Positions 1 to 7,240 of a stretch of DNA of 11,532 nucleotides are shown piece after piece. Source of the DNA: an uncultured Mollicutes bacterium (lineage in GTDB: Bacteria; Bacillota_I; Bacilli_A; Acholeplasmatales; Anaeroplasmataceae); assembly GCA_937905855.1 (NCBI GenBank), contig CALCWU010000084.1, positions 1 through 11,532 of the forward strand. The letters run 5' to 3'. The notes below the pieces were generated by a model, which had not been told where the DNA came from, did not search any database, and saw nothing but the letters and a program-made list of their open reading frames with translations. Position 1 is the first letter of the stretch, and each line of letters opens with the position of its first letter. The position numbers and the translations under genes are program-made.

Positions 1-1025
1 TCATTATGAGGGCTTCGCTCACCATTTAAATAAGGAAGAAAGAACACTTCATTATGCATATTAATTCTAGCTTCCTTTTCATCAAGAAGAAAATCGTTAG
101 ATTTCAAAATATTATTTAACCACCAGCTTCTCGCACTTGAAGCAGTTAAAATACAGCCCATCGCATAAAAATCATTATTGGCACTACAAAAGCTATGAAG
201 CTTACCTTCACTATTTAAGAATGGTTCGCTCATAGGAATTAAAATTGTTCCACTAGTTCCAAGAGAGATATTTGCACAATTATTATTTATGCCCATACCA
301 ATGGCAGCAACCGCATTATCAGCTCCACCAATTATAATGCTCACATCATCATTAATATCTAACAAATCAGCTATATCTTTTTTTATTCTACCAATTACCT
401 CAGAGCTTTCATAAAGCTTTGGTAGCATATTAGCATTGATTGAACATATGTCAAGCATTTCTTTACTGTAGCATTTATTTTTAACATCTAAAAAAAGAGT
501 ACCACTAGCATCAGAATAATCTGTTGCAAAAACACCACTAAGCTTATAGGCAAGATAATCCTTAGGTAGCATTATTTTACTAATCTTTTTAAAATTATCA
601 GGCTCATTATTTTTCACCCATAATAGCTTAGGAGCAGTAAAGCCAGGATATGCTATATTTCTTGTATAGCTTATAAGCTTATCTTTACCTATTTCTTCAT
701 TAAGATATTTTGTTTCCTTAGTACTTCTAGAGTCATTCCATAAAATGCAATTTCTTATTGACTCATCATTTTTATCTAAAATTACAAGTCCATGCATTTG
801 GCCAGAAAAGGAAATTCCTTTAATAACTTTTTCATCCTTGGTTATTTCCTTTAAAACCTCAAGCATACTATCAAACCAAATTTTAGGATTTTGTTCAAAA
901 TAAAGCTCCTTAGGACTTATAAGTCCATATTCTCTTGAGGCTTCGCTTAAAATATTTCCAAAGCTATCACATAAAATAGCTTTAATACTGCTTGTTCCTA
1001 AATCAATTCCAATATATTTATTCAT
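1..1025 (-). CDS. xylB: Xylulokinase, 3' end cut off by the window edge
   Basis: FGGY-family sugar kinase that phosphorylates D-xylulose with ATP to D-xylulose 5-phosphate in the cytoplasm, feeding the pentose phosphate or phosphoketolase pathway. I translated 341 codons from the ATG at 1025-1023. The N-terminal phosphate loop IDLGTSSIK (7-15, with D8), QMHG (76-79, typical of xylulokinases), GGADNAVAAIG (233-243, with the likely catalytic base D236) and SLGTSGT (254-260) are all present; D8 and D236 correspond to the catalytic aspartates known in E. coli XylB. The frame is still open at base 1, ending near PYLNGERSPHN, so about 160 residues of a usual ~500 are missing. The start overlaps the 3' end of xylA by 8 bp, pointing to translational coupling. 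MHG plus the adjacent xylA make xylulokinase much more likely than glycerol or gluconate kinase. Confidence 0.93.
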   Translation of the reverse strand, partial: MNKYIGIDLGTSSIKAILCDSFGNILSEASREYGLISPKELYFEQNPKIWFDSMLEVLKEITKDEKVIKGISFSGQMHGLVILDKNDESIRNCILWNDSRSTKETKYLNEEIGKDKLISYTRNIAYPGFTAPKLLWVKNNEPDNFKKISKIMLPKDYLAYKLSGVFATDYSDASGTLFLDVKNKCYSKEMLDICSINANMLPKLYESSEVIGRIKKDIADLLDINDDVSIIIGGADNAVAAIGMGINNNCANISLGTSGTILIPMSEPFLNSEGKLHSFCSANNDFYAMGCILTASSARSWWLNNILKSNDFLLDEKEARINMHNEVFFLPYLNGERSPHN

Positions 1026-2346
1026 TTTTCATTCCAAATAAAATTTGATTAATAATTGCTAAAAGATATTCTTGCTTACCACTTATAGGTGTAGCCATTT
1101 CCTTCATATTTAAAGCAAAATCAGATAATGACTTTAAATCCATTTTATCATCTAATATTAATTTTCCAAGTTCAGTATTTGTAAATGATGAATATTTTTC
1201 TTTAACAAAATCATCAATTCTACCATCACTAATTATTTTTTCAGCATTTATCAATCCTAAAGCAAAGGTATCCATTCCTAAAATATAGGCTTCAAACATA
1301 TCCTTAAAGGTATTAGATGGTCTACGACATTTCGCATCAAAATTAAAGCCTCCAGTTAAGCCGCCAGCTTTAATTACCTCATACATACACATTGTTGCTT
1401 CATAAACATCAGATGGGAATTCATCAGTATCCCAGCCAAGTAGATAATCTCCTTGATTAGCATCAATTGAACCAAGCATATGATTTATTGCACTAATTCT
1501 AAGCTCATGATTAAAGGTATGACCAGCAAGAGTTGCATGATTTGCTTCAATATTTAATTTAAAATCATTGTCTAAATGATATTCCTTTAAAAAGCTAATT
1601 GCTGTTGAGGCATCAAAATCATACTGATGCTTCATTGGCTCCTTTGGCTTTGGTTCAATATAAAAATCACCCTTAAAGCCAATGCTTCTACCATAATCAA
1701 CAGCCATATGCATAAGCCTTGCAATATTATCAAGTTCAAATTTAACGTCAGTGTTAAGTAACGTTTCATAGCCTTCTCTTCCACCCCAAAAAACATAAGC
1801 TTTACCATTAAGCTTAACCGTAATATCTAAGGCTTTTTTAATTTGAGCAGCTGCAAAAGCATAAACATATGCATCATTAGTTGAACCAGCTCCATTCATA
1901 TAACGAGGATTAGAAAACATATTTGCTGTTCCCCATAAGCATTTAATACCAGTTTCTTGCATCTTAAGATAAATATAATCTGATATTTCATCTAAACGCT
2001 TGTTAGTTACATTTATATCCTTATCTTCAACGACTAAATCAACATCATGAAAGCAAAAATATTCAATACCAAGCTTATGCATAAATTCAAATCCAGCATC
2101 AACCTTAGCTTTTGCATATTCCATAGGATCAAGCTTACCAAAGCTTTTATCTATAGTTCCTCTTCCAAACATATCAGTACCATTAGCTCCTAGGTTATGC
2201 CACCAAGCCATTGCAAATGGTAAATGCTCGCTCATTTTTTTACCAAGAATCATTCTATCCTTATCATAAAATTTAAATGCCAAAGGATTTTTTGACTTTG
2301 GTCCTTCATATTTTATTTCTTTAATATCTTCAAAAAATTCTTTCAT
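1018..2346 (-). CDS. xylA: Xylose isomerase, class II
   Basis: Cytoplasmic metal-dependent TIM-barrel isomerase converting D-xylose to D-xylulose, the substrate of the next gene. The 442-residue length matches class II enzymes (about 440). Visible signatures are FCFHDVD (97-103, H100 probably the ring-opening histidine), VFWGGREGYETLLNTD (185-200), IEPKPKEP (230-237; E231 metal ligand, K233 catalytic), IEANHATLAGH (266-276), DANQGD (295-300), GWDTDEFP (304-311) and FNFDAK (334-339); the acidic residues in these form the two-metal site. The ATG at 2346 has AGAGGG a few bases upstream, lying in the 9-bp gap after the SIMPL gene stop. The stop codon lies inside the start of xylB. All catalytic residues are intact. 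No xylR gene or xylR operator is visible nearby, so regulation is unknown. Confidence 0.97.
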   Translation of the reverse strand: MKEFFEDIKEIKYEGPKSKNPLAFKFYDKDRMILGKKMSEHLPFAMAWWHNLGANGTDMFGRGTIDKSFGKLDPMEYAKAKVDAGFEFMHKLGIEYFCFHDVDLVVEDKDINVTNKRLDEISDYIYLKMQETGIKCLWGTANMFSNPRYMNGAGSTNDAYVYAFAAAQIKKALDITVKLNGKAYVFWGGREGYETLLNTDVKFELDNIARLMHMAVDYGRSIGFKGDFYIEPKPKEPMKHQYDFDASTAISFLKEYHLDNDFKLNIEANHATLAGHTFNHELRISAINHMLGSIDANQGDYLLGWDTDEFPSDVYEATMCMYEVIKAGGLTGGFNFDAKCRRPSNTFKDMFEAYILGMDTFALGLINAEKIISDGRIDDFVKEKYSSFTNTELGKLILDDKMDLKSLSDFALNMKEMATPISGKQEYLLAIINQILFGMKNE

Positions 2347-2355
2347 ATATACCCT

Positions 2356-3006
2356 CTACTCAATTTCATATATTAATGTTACATTATCTTGTTTAACAAT
2401 TTCCTCAGGCTCAATATCAATTTTAAAATGCTCATTAGCACATTTTAAAGCTTGAGGCATTACTTCATAGGAATCACTAGTGAAATCCATATTGTTCTTA
2501 GTATAATTAATTTCAACAATTCGCTTTAGCTTAACATCACAGCATTCCGCAATAATCAAAGCCTTTTCCTTTGCTTCTTCAACAGCCTTAGTAATTAATT
2601 CTCTTTCACAACCCTTAGAATCACTTACAGAATAAAAAATATTAATTGTTGGTTTAACATTAAGCTTCATAATTGATTCTAATATTTTACTTAGCTTATC
2701 ATTGTCGCTTTTAAATGATAGCTTTAAATCCATATGATAGATAAATCCATTTGTTTTAGTTTTATATTTATTATCATTATCATAATATGATTCAACATTA
2801 GGACTAACATTAAAGCTAGTTGTCTTTAATTCACTTCTTATAAAGCCAAACTCCATTAAACACATAGAAATAACATTTAAATCAAGTGCTGACTTATTTA
2901 CACATTCCTCATATTTAGCACTTTTTCCAGACAAATTCATCGTAATATTAGTTAAATCTGGTCTTACACTAATACTAGCATTACCAATTACCTTAATTGT
3001 TCTCAT
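2356..3006 (-). CDS. SIMPL domain (DUF541, YggE-like) protein
   Basis: A 216-residue protein of the SIMPL/DUF541 family. The N-terminal pattern IKVIGNASISVRPDLTNI (residues 4-21) matches the usual opening of the family, in which a short beta strand is followed by a V-x-P-D motif. The C-terminal half has the usual alanine/lysine-rich helix, AVEEAKEKALIIAE (141-154), before a closing beta region. No signal peptide or membrane segment is visible, so it should be cytoplasmic, unlike the periplasmic E. coli YggE. The molecular role of the family is poorly defined; oxidative stress and outer-surface roles reported for Gram-negative members need not apply here. A good Shine-Dalgarno (AAGGTAG) precedes the ATG at 3006. 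It lies 26 bp after the carbon-nitrogen hydrolase and 9 bp before xylA, so it is probably co-transcribed with the xylose genes. Confidence 0.85.
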   Translation of the reverse strand: MRTIKVIGNASISVRPDLTNITMNLSGKSAKYEECVNKSALDLNVISMCLMEFGFIRSELKTTSFNVSPNVESYYDNDNKYKTKTNGFIYHMDLKLSFKSDNDKLSKILESIMKLNVKPTINIFYSVSDSKGCERELITKAVEEAKEKALIIAECCDVKLKRIVEINYTKNNMDFTSDSYEVMPQALKCANEHFKIDIEPEEIVKQDNVTLIYEIE

Positions 3007-3032
3007 TTTTACTACCTTTTCTTTTCCTATTC

Positions 3033-3740
3033 TTAATTTTCAATCACTAAAATATCATTTAAATCATATGCCAATCTTTCTTCTATTTTTCCATCCTTAT
3101 AATAAAATGCGCCTCCATGAGCAATAGGCTCATAGGTTATGGAATTAATTAGAAGACATTTATTACTTACAAGCATTGCTTGATTTAAATAATCATTTTC
3201 ATTTAAATATAAATCATTCAAATTAAAATTAACATATATTGGCCATATTAAAATTCCCTTTGTTGTAAATTTTTCTTTCATAACCCATAAATCGCCACAT
3301 AAAGCAATCTTAAAATATTGACCTTTATAAATAAATTCCTTTGAATCATTACCTTCCTTATAATGACTATCTGCTATTTCCTCCTTCCATCCTGTTGAAA
3401 TACGTCTATAATTATAAATGATATTTCCATTTTCAATAATAGCATATGAAGAATAAATGCTATTATCTGCTAATTCAAAATAACCTATTCCTAAATCAAC
3501 ACCATATTTTTTTGTAAGTTCACACAAATCATTCATTATTTTTGAATTTATAGTTATAGCAATATTTTTGTCATTTTCATAATTAAAATTAATACCATCA
3601 AAGCCTTGTAAAAAGGCTTCACCAAATAAAACAATGTCTAAGCCTTTACTATTTCCAGTAATCAACGCTTTTTCAATTTGAGCTAAATTAAAGCTTAAAT
3701 CATCATTTTTAAATTCATAGGCTGCAAGACCAATTTTCAA
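3033..3740 (-). CDS. Carbon-nitrogen hydrolase (nitrilase superfamily)
   Basis: Nitrilase-superfamily amidase-like protein, probably cytoplasmic; substrate unknown. The glutamate lies in LFGEAFLQGFD (41-51 counted from the GTG start at 3749; E44), and the nucleophilic cysteine in ALCGDLW (149-155, C151). The region where the superfamily usually carries its lysine (Y-R-K-x-H-L) reads NYRRISTGWKE (113-123), with arginine at the expected place and a lysine six residues later. I place the start at the TTG at 3740-3738, giving a protein beginning MKIGLAAYEF, 235 residues, because the AAGGG site is only one base from the upstream GTG (3749) but about 10 bases from TTG. At ~235 residues it is short for the superfamily (often 250-300). 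It heads the operon that continues through the SIMPL protein to xylA and xylB. Family call is firm; exact substrate cannot be inferred. Confidence 0.82.
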   Translation of the reverse strand: MKIGLAAYEFKNDDLSFNLAQIEKALITGNSKGLDIVLFGEAFLQGFDGINFNYENDKNIAITINSKIMNDLCELTKKYGVDLGIGYFELADNSIYSSYAIIENGNIIYNYRRISTGWKEEIADSHYKEGNDSKEFIYKGQYFKIALCGDLWVMKEKFTTKGILIWPIYVNFNLNDLYLNENDYLNQAMLVSNKCLLINSITYEPIAHGGAFYYKDGKIEERLAYDLNDILVIEN

Positions 3741-3799
3741 AAAAATCACACCCTTAAAAATAAAAAAATTAAATTAAAAAATTATTATCTATATTTTAT

Positions 3800-3827
3800 A
3801 TTTTATCATACTTAATATAAAAATCAA
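3800..3827 (-). promoter_or_regulatory. Candidate promoter of the hydrolase-SIMPL-xylAB operon
   Basis: Reading the minus strand, TTGATT (3827-3822) and TAAAAT (3805-3800) are separated by 16 bp, and TGA directly precedes the -10 box, giving an extended -10 (TGn). It sits between the fucO terminator and the start of the carbon-nitrogen hydrolase, which is where an independent promoter is needed. The region is very AT-rich, so chance matches are common. No clear operator palindrome or catabolite-responsive element is seen beside it. Confidence 0.45.
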
Positions 3828-3840
3828 AGAACAAAATAAA

Positions 3841-3868
3841 GCAGAAAATACAATTAAATATTTTCTGC
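3841..3868 (-). terminator. Rho-independent terminator after fucO
   Basis: A perfect 10-bp inverted repeat, GCAGAAAATA (3841-3850) and TATTTTCTGC (3859-3868), flanks an 8-base loop. On the minus strand it is followed by a T-rich run (TTTATTTTGTTCTTT). It lies 26 bp after the fucO stop codon. The plus-strand side lacks a good T tract, so it acts mainly on leftward transcription and separates fucO from the xylose operon. Confidence 0.8.
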
Positions 3869-3894
3869 CTATTATATTTAATTATCAATTTATG

Positions 3895-5037
3895 CTACAT
3901 AAGTTTTTTAAATAAATTAACTACATCATCATGACTAGCTTCCTTAGGATTTCCTGGATAACAAGCATCATGAAGGGCATCAGTTGCAAGATTATCTAAA
4001 TCTGATGCTAAAATCTTATCACATTTAGTTGGAATGCCTACATCCTTTGAAAGCTTTTTAACAGCATTAATTGCAGCATTTCGATATTCATTCTCATTCA
4101 TGCCATCGACATTTACACCCATAGCTTTAGCAATATTCTTATATTTTTCACCGGTAACATCAGCGTTAAATTCCATTGCAATTGGAAGTAGCATAGCACA
4201 AGCTACACCATGAGGAATATCATAATAAGCTGACAATGTATGAGCCATTGCATGATCAATACCAAGTCCAACGTTAGAGAAGCCCATTCCTGCGATATAT
4301 TGGCCTAAAGCCATACCTTCTCTTCCTTCCTTTGTATTGTTAACTGCACCTCTTAAGTTCTTAGAAATTAATTCAATAGCCTTTAAATGGAACATATCGC
4401 TCATTTCCCAAGCACCACGAGTAATGTAACCTTCAATTGCATGAGTTAGGGCATCCATTCCAGTTGATGCAGTTAAGCCCTTTGGCATTGATGACATCAT
4501 ATCTGGGTCAACTATAGCTACAACTGGCATATCATGAGGATCAACGCAAACAAATTTACGCTTCTTCTCAACATCTGTTATAACATAATTAATGGTAACC
4601 TCAGCAGCAGTTCCAGCGGTTGTAGCAACAGCTATTATTGGTAAGCATGGCTTTTTAGTTGGTGCTGTTCCCTCTAAAGAACGAACATCAGAAAATTCAG
4701 GGTTAGTCATAATAATACCAATAGCCTTAGCTGTATCCATTGATGAACCACCACCAATAGCAATAATAAAGTCAGCACCAGCATTTTTACAAGCACTAAC
4801 ACCGCTTGTAACATTTTCAATAGTTGGATTTGGTTTAATGTTAGTATATAATTCATAGCTAACCATACCAGCATCTAATAAATCTGTAACCTTCTTTGTT
4901 ACACCAAATTTAACTAAATCAGGATCAGAACAAACAAGAGCTTTTTTAAAGCCACGAGCCTTTGCCTCAGGAACAATATTCTCTATTGCTCCAGATCCAT
5001 GATAAGAAGTTTCATTTAACATAAATCTTTGTGACAT
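3895..5037 (-). CDS. fucO: Lactaldehyde reductase (iron-containing alcohol dehydrogenase)
   Basis: Group III iron-dependent alcohol dehydrogenase, closely resembling E. coli FucO (L-1,2-propanediol oxidoreductase). FucO reduces L-lactaldehyde, from fucose or rhamnose breakdown, to 1,2-propanediol with NADH in the cytoplasm. The 380 residues include the nucleotide-binding GGGS (95-98), TTAGTAAEVT (139-148), the long FucO-like stretch KFVCVDPHDMP (161-171), DALTHAIEGYITRGAW (195-210) and MALGQYIAGMGFSNVGLG (242-259). The predicted metal ligands D195, H199, H262 and H276 match D196, H200, H263 and H277 of E. coli FucO, offset by one. The start at the ATG at 5037 is chosen because AGGAGG lies 9 bases upstream, a TATAAT promoter lies just beyond, and E. 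coli FucO starts at the equivalent point. The frame continues open upstream to about 5628, but this extension belongs to another, broken gene. Related alcohol or propanediol dehydrogenases are possible but less likely. Confidence 0.92.
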   Translation of the reverse strand: MSQRFMLNETSYHGSGAIENIVPEAKARGFKKALVCSDPDLVKFGVTKKVTDLLDAGMVSYELYTNIKPNPTIENVTSGVSACKNAGADFIIAIGGGSSMDTAKAIGIIMTNPEFSDVRSLEGTAPTKKPCLPIIAVATTAGTAAEVTINYVITDVEKKRKFVCVDPHDMPVVAIVDPDMMSSMPKGLTASTGMDALTHAIEGYITRGAWEMSDMFHLKAIELISKNLRGAVNNTKEGREGMALGQYIAGMGFSNVGLGIDHAMAHTLSAYYDIPHGVACAMLLPIAMEFNADVTGEKYKNIAKAMGVNVDGMNENEYRNAAINAVKKLSKDVGIPTKCDKILASDLDNLATDALHDACYPGNPKEASHDDVVNLFKKLM

Positions 5038-5628
5038 AATTATCATCCTCCTATTAAAATTTAAATGAATTTCTACACCTCTATTATACCACATTTTAAG
5101 AAATAAAGAATTAATTATTTTATATAATTCATTAATGCTTTTAACCTTAACATATCCCAAAGCCTTGCAAGAATGATCAATAATTTTTTTCTCATTTAAA
5201 TCAATATCATAATAATCATTATAGCTTAATCCTCCAAGAAAAGTCATCTGGTGTGTAAACTTAAAGCCAGATGCTTTAAAAACATCATAAGGAAAATTAT
5301 CACTACTAATTAAATACCTACTATCACCCTCTACTCTTGGTATACGCACTATTCCATCTATTTTCTCTAAATATAATAACTTGTCATTATCTATATAATC
5401 ATAAATATTTACAATATTATAAGCTAAATATAAATCATTAGTAGCTATTGCCTTTTTATATATAAGATCGTCTTTATAATCAAAATTATTATAATCATAA
5501 ATGATTTCAAATAAATTAACTAAATATAAATCATCATATATTTTTGTTTCTTTATTTTTGATAATTAAGCAATTGACCTTTCCACCCTTAATTACTTCGT
5601 AAAAGACAAACAAATTATCGTTATAATT
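5038..5628 (-). pseudogene. Downstream part of a broken hypothetical gene, running into fucO
   Basis: An open frame that begins just after a TAA at 5631-5629 and continues without a stop through the fucO promoter and Shine-Dalgarno into fucO itself. It encodes about 190 residues of protein-like composition (for example FVFYEVIKGGKVNCLIIK near its start and YDVFKASGFKFTHQMTFLGG further on) that I cannot assign to a family. The only candidate start, TTG at 5613, has no Shine-Dalgarno. The upstream gene piece (5592-5864) overlaps it by 37 bases in the other frame; adding one A to the AAAA run at 5627-5630 would join the two into one protein reading E-F-N-K-N-Y-N-D across the junction. I therefore read it as the 3' part of a frameshifted gene that has also lost its own stop. 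A sequencing or assembly error is an alternative explanation. Confidence 0.6.
5047..5091 (-). promoter_or_regulatory. fucO: fucO promoter (extended -10) and Shine-Dalgarno
   Basis: On the minus strand TGGTATAAT (5091-5083) is a perfect extended -10 (TGn plus TATAAT). The -35 region is poor (ATTCTT at 5111-5106), as is common with extended -10 promoters. AGGAGG at 5052-5047 is a perfect Shine-Dalgarno with a 9-base spacer to the ATG at 5037. Together these decide the fucO start against the longer open frame that reads straight through this region. The leader is about 40 bases and shows no strong hairpin. Confidence 0.72.
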
Positions 5629-5864
5629 TTATTAAATTCTTTAATTATTTTTTTAATTCTTTTAGAATAACCCAAAATTAATTCCTTTAAATAATCTAAA
5701 CTTTTTACATCTAATTGCTTTAAAGTCTTAGTGTTTCTTTTTAAATAAGTACTATTTTCTATGTACTCAAAATACTTATATCCTTTTCTCTTACAAAGCT
5801 TAACATCTAACAAATAAGTATTTTTATTCTTGGAAATAATTTTTGCATCCTTTATTCTAAACAT
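5592..5864 (-). CDS. Hypothetical protein, probable 5' part of a frameshifted gene
   Basis: A 90-residue frame from the ATG at 5864 (MFRIKDAKII), preceded by GGTGAT four bases upstream, which fits the start better than the GTG at 5876. It is rich in lysine, isoleucine and tyrosine and shows no membrane segment or recognised domain; a lysine-rich helix, YSKRIKKIIKEFNK, lies near residues 67-80. The last residues after that helix (IITIICLSFTK) look like out-of-frame sequence. The -1 frame continues from here as a longer protein-like stretch down to fucO, so this is probably the N-terminal third of a ~280-residue protein. It starts 37 bp after the apiosidase-like gene and is probably co-transcribed with it. 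No classic slippery heptamer is present at the overlap, so programmed frameshifting is not supported. Confidence 0.5.
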   Translation of the reverse strand: MFRIKDAKIISKNKNTYLLDVKLCKRKGYKYFEYIENSTYLKRNTKTLKQLDVKSLDYLKELILGYSKRIKKIIKEFNKIITIICLSFTK

Positions 5865-5901
5865 ATTCATCACCACTTATTAATTATAAATAAATGATGT
5901 C

Positions 5902-7185
5902 TTATATTTGTACCACTTTAAAAATAATCACCCAATCATTAGAAATTTCTCTTCTTCTTGTAGGACGGAAGGTATATTCATTAACACCTTCTATTGTATC
6001 ATAATAAGCCTTAGCATTATTTTCCGGATTCATTACATAAATATCCAATCTTTTATCCTTATAATCACTTAAATCAACAATTAATTTGTCTCCCAAATAT
6101 GTGTAAATTAAAATATATTCATTGGACTGAAGAACTGCTGTTCTATGATGAAAGCTCTTATTATTTTTTATTATTGCAGGATTTGATATTCCTTTAGTAT
6201 AATCATATTCATTCATTAGCTCTAAAAGATATTGCATCTCTGCCCCACCTGGACTAGTTAAGCCCTCATACCATGATTCACGAACACCATAAGATCCCTT
6301 AGATTCATAATTATAAAACTGAATAATTGCATTGTTACCATAAACAAATCCAAATGCTCCTTCAAAGACACTCCAATAAGCATATCTTCTAATATGTCTA
6401 GCCTCCCAATAAGGTTCCTTCGGATCATGAAGTCCTTGAACAACACCCTCATATGATGGCTCAGCATCAATAACTGGCTTTTTTATTAAATAGCTATTAT
6501 TTTTAATAACATATTTATATGAGTCCTCACCAAATGTATCTTCATTAAGACTAGTGTCATCCCATAAATTTAAATTTAATTGATCATATCTACGATGTCC
6601 TGATTGAAACATATTAAAGTCTGACCAAGGACAATCATTAAACCATAAATATGAGCCAGTTCTTCCAAAAGGATGAAAGGTTATCAAATTATTTGTAAGC
6701 TTCTTTAAAGTACTACCTAAAATATTAAATGTTTCAAAGCTTACATCTCCTCTTACATCGCCACCAAGCACCCATATTAAATTTTGATATTTTTTAAACT
6801 TCTTAGCTAAAAATGTTGCATATTCTAAAGCATTACCTTCATTAACAAAGCCTTCCTTTACAACTGCACCCCAGCATGGTAAAAGTCCTACAATAATATC
6901 ATATTTTAAAGCTAGCTCCATAAAATCTATTGCCTTATCCCATAAGGTATTATCATTTGGATTAATTCTTTGATGATCCATTTCATTTATATCATGCATA
7001 TTACCTGCACTATACACTAAAACAATTTGTACATAATTAAAGCCTAAGCTTTTACGATTTCTTAAATATCTTTCAGTTTCTTTTAAATCTAGCTTGTATA
7101 ATATTAGCCAAGCGGTATCACCTAGTAGAAAAAAAGGCTTATCATCATTATATAAAAAACGCCCATTAACACTTAAATTATACAT
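5902..7185 (-). CDS. Apiosidase-like glycoside hydrolase (DUF4038, GH140-related)
   Basis: A 427-residue TIM-barrel hydrolase of the DUF4038/apiosidase-like type (residues ~5-330), followed by a beta-sandwich C-terminal domain (~335-427) like the one often labelled putative collagen-binding. Typical features are FFLLGDTAWLIL (18-29), LGFNYVQI (47-54), LLPCWGA (101-107), WVLGGD (138-143) and IDAEPSYEG (239-247). By position, D143 and E242 are candidate acid/base and nucleophile; this is inferred from the pattern, not proven. Characterised GH140 members release apiose from rhamnogalacturonan-II. No signal peptide is present, so it would act inside the cell on imported oligosaccharides. The ATG at 7185 follows GAGGTG. 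It is divergent from a TetR gene across an 82-bp region with a candidate operator, and may be co-transcribed with the broken gene and fucO downstream. Substrate is not certain. Confidence 0.8.
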   Translation of the reverse strand: MYNLSVNGRFLYNDDKPFFLLGDTAWLILYKLDLKETERYLRNRKSLGFNYVQIVLVYSAGNMHDINEMDHQRINPNDNTLWDKAIDFMELALKYDIIVGLLPCWGAVVKEGFVNEGNALEYATFLAKKFKKYQNLIWVLGGDVRGDVSFETFNILGSTLKKLTNNLITFHPFGRTGSYLWFNDCPWSDFNMFQSGHRRYDQLNLNLWDDTSLNEDTFGEDSYKYVIKNNSYLIKKPVIDAEPSYEGVVQGLHDPKEPYWEARHIRRYAYWSVFEGAFGFVYGNNAIIQFYNYESKGSYGVRESWYEGLTSPGGAEMQYLLELMNEYDYTKGISNPAIIKNNKSFHHRTAVLQSNEYILIYTYLGDKLIVDLSDYKDKRLDIYVMNPENNAKAYYDTIEGVNEYTFRPTRRREISNDWVIIFKVVQI

Positions 7186-7202
7186 ATTTTCACCTCAAGT
7201 TC

Positions 7203-7231
7203 ATTTTACTATATTACAAATTATGATACAA
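7203..7231 (-). promoter_or_regulatory. Candidate promoter of the apiosidase-like gene
   Basis: On the minus strand TTGTAT (7231-7226) and TAAAAT (7208-7203) are spaced by exactly 17 bp, 18 bases ahead of the gene start at 7185. The -35 box falls inside the left half of the palindrome at 7222-7241, so a bound regulator would block polymerase. A second TATAAT occurs at 7241-7236 on the same strand but lacks a good -35. Confidence 0.5.
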
Positions 7232-7240
7232 TAGTATTAT
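7214..7240 (+). promoter_or_regulatory. Candidate promoter of the TetR-type gene
   Basis: TTACAA (7214-7219) and TATTAT (7235-7240) are 15 bp apart; shifting the -10 to TTATAT (7237-7242) gives 17 bp. The start codon at 7268 follows AAGGAG (7254-7259) at a good distance. The -10 lies in the right half of the palindrome at 7222-7241, consistent with autoregulation. The box matches are modest in an AT-rich region. Confidence 0.35.

Noticed and set aside
3741..3749. GTG at 3749 as the start of the carbon-nitrogen hydrolase
   Set aside because: The AAGGG site is one base from it, too close for initiation, while TTG at 3740 is well spaced and gives the usual M-K-I-G start.
4592..4858. Plus-strand open frame of 88 codons
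   Set aside because: It lies wholly antisense inside the strongly conserved fucO gene, has no ribosome-binding site, and its composition reflects the opposite strand.
3895..5613. A single 572-residue fusion protein with FucO
   Set aside because: A perfect extended -10 promoter and AGGAGG lie directly before the internal ATG at 5037, that start matches E. coli FucO, and the longer frame's TTG start has no ribosome-binding site.
5592..5631. Programmed -1 ribosomal frameshifting
   Set aside because: Sliding back one base at AAA would pair with TAA, so no slippery heptamer exists, and no strong downstream hairpin or pseudoknot is evident.
6258..6470. Minus-strand open frame of 70 codons
   Set aside because: It is an out-of-frame shadow inside the apiosidase-like gene, without a start signal or recognisable protein features.
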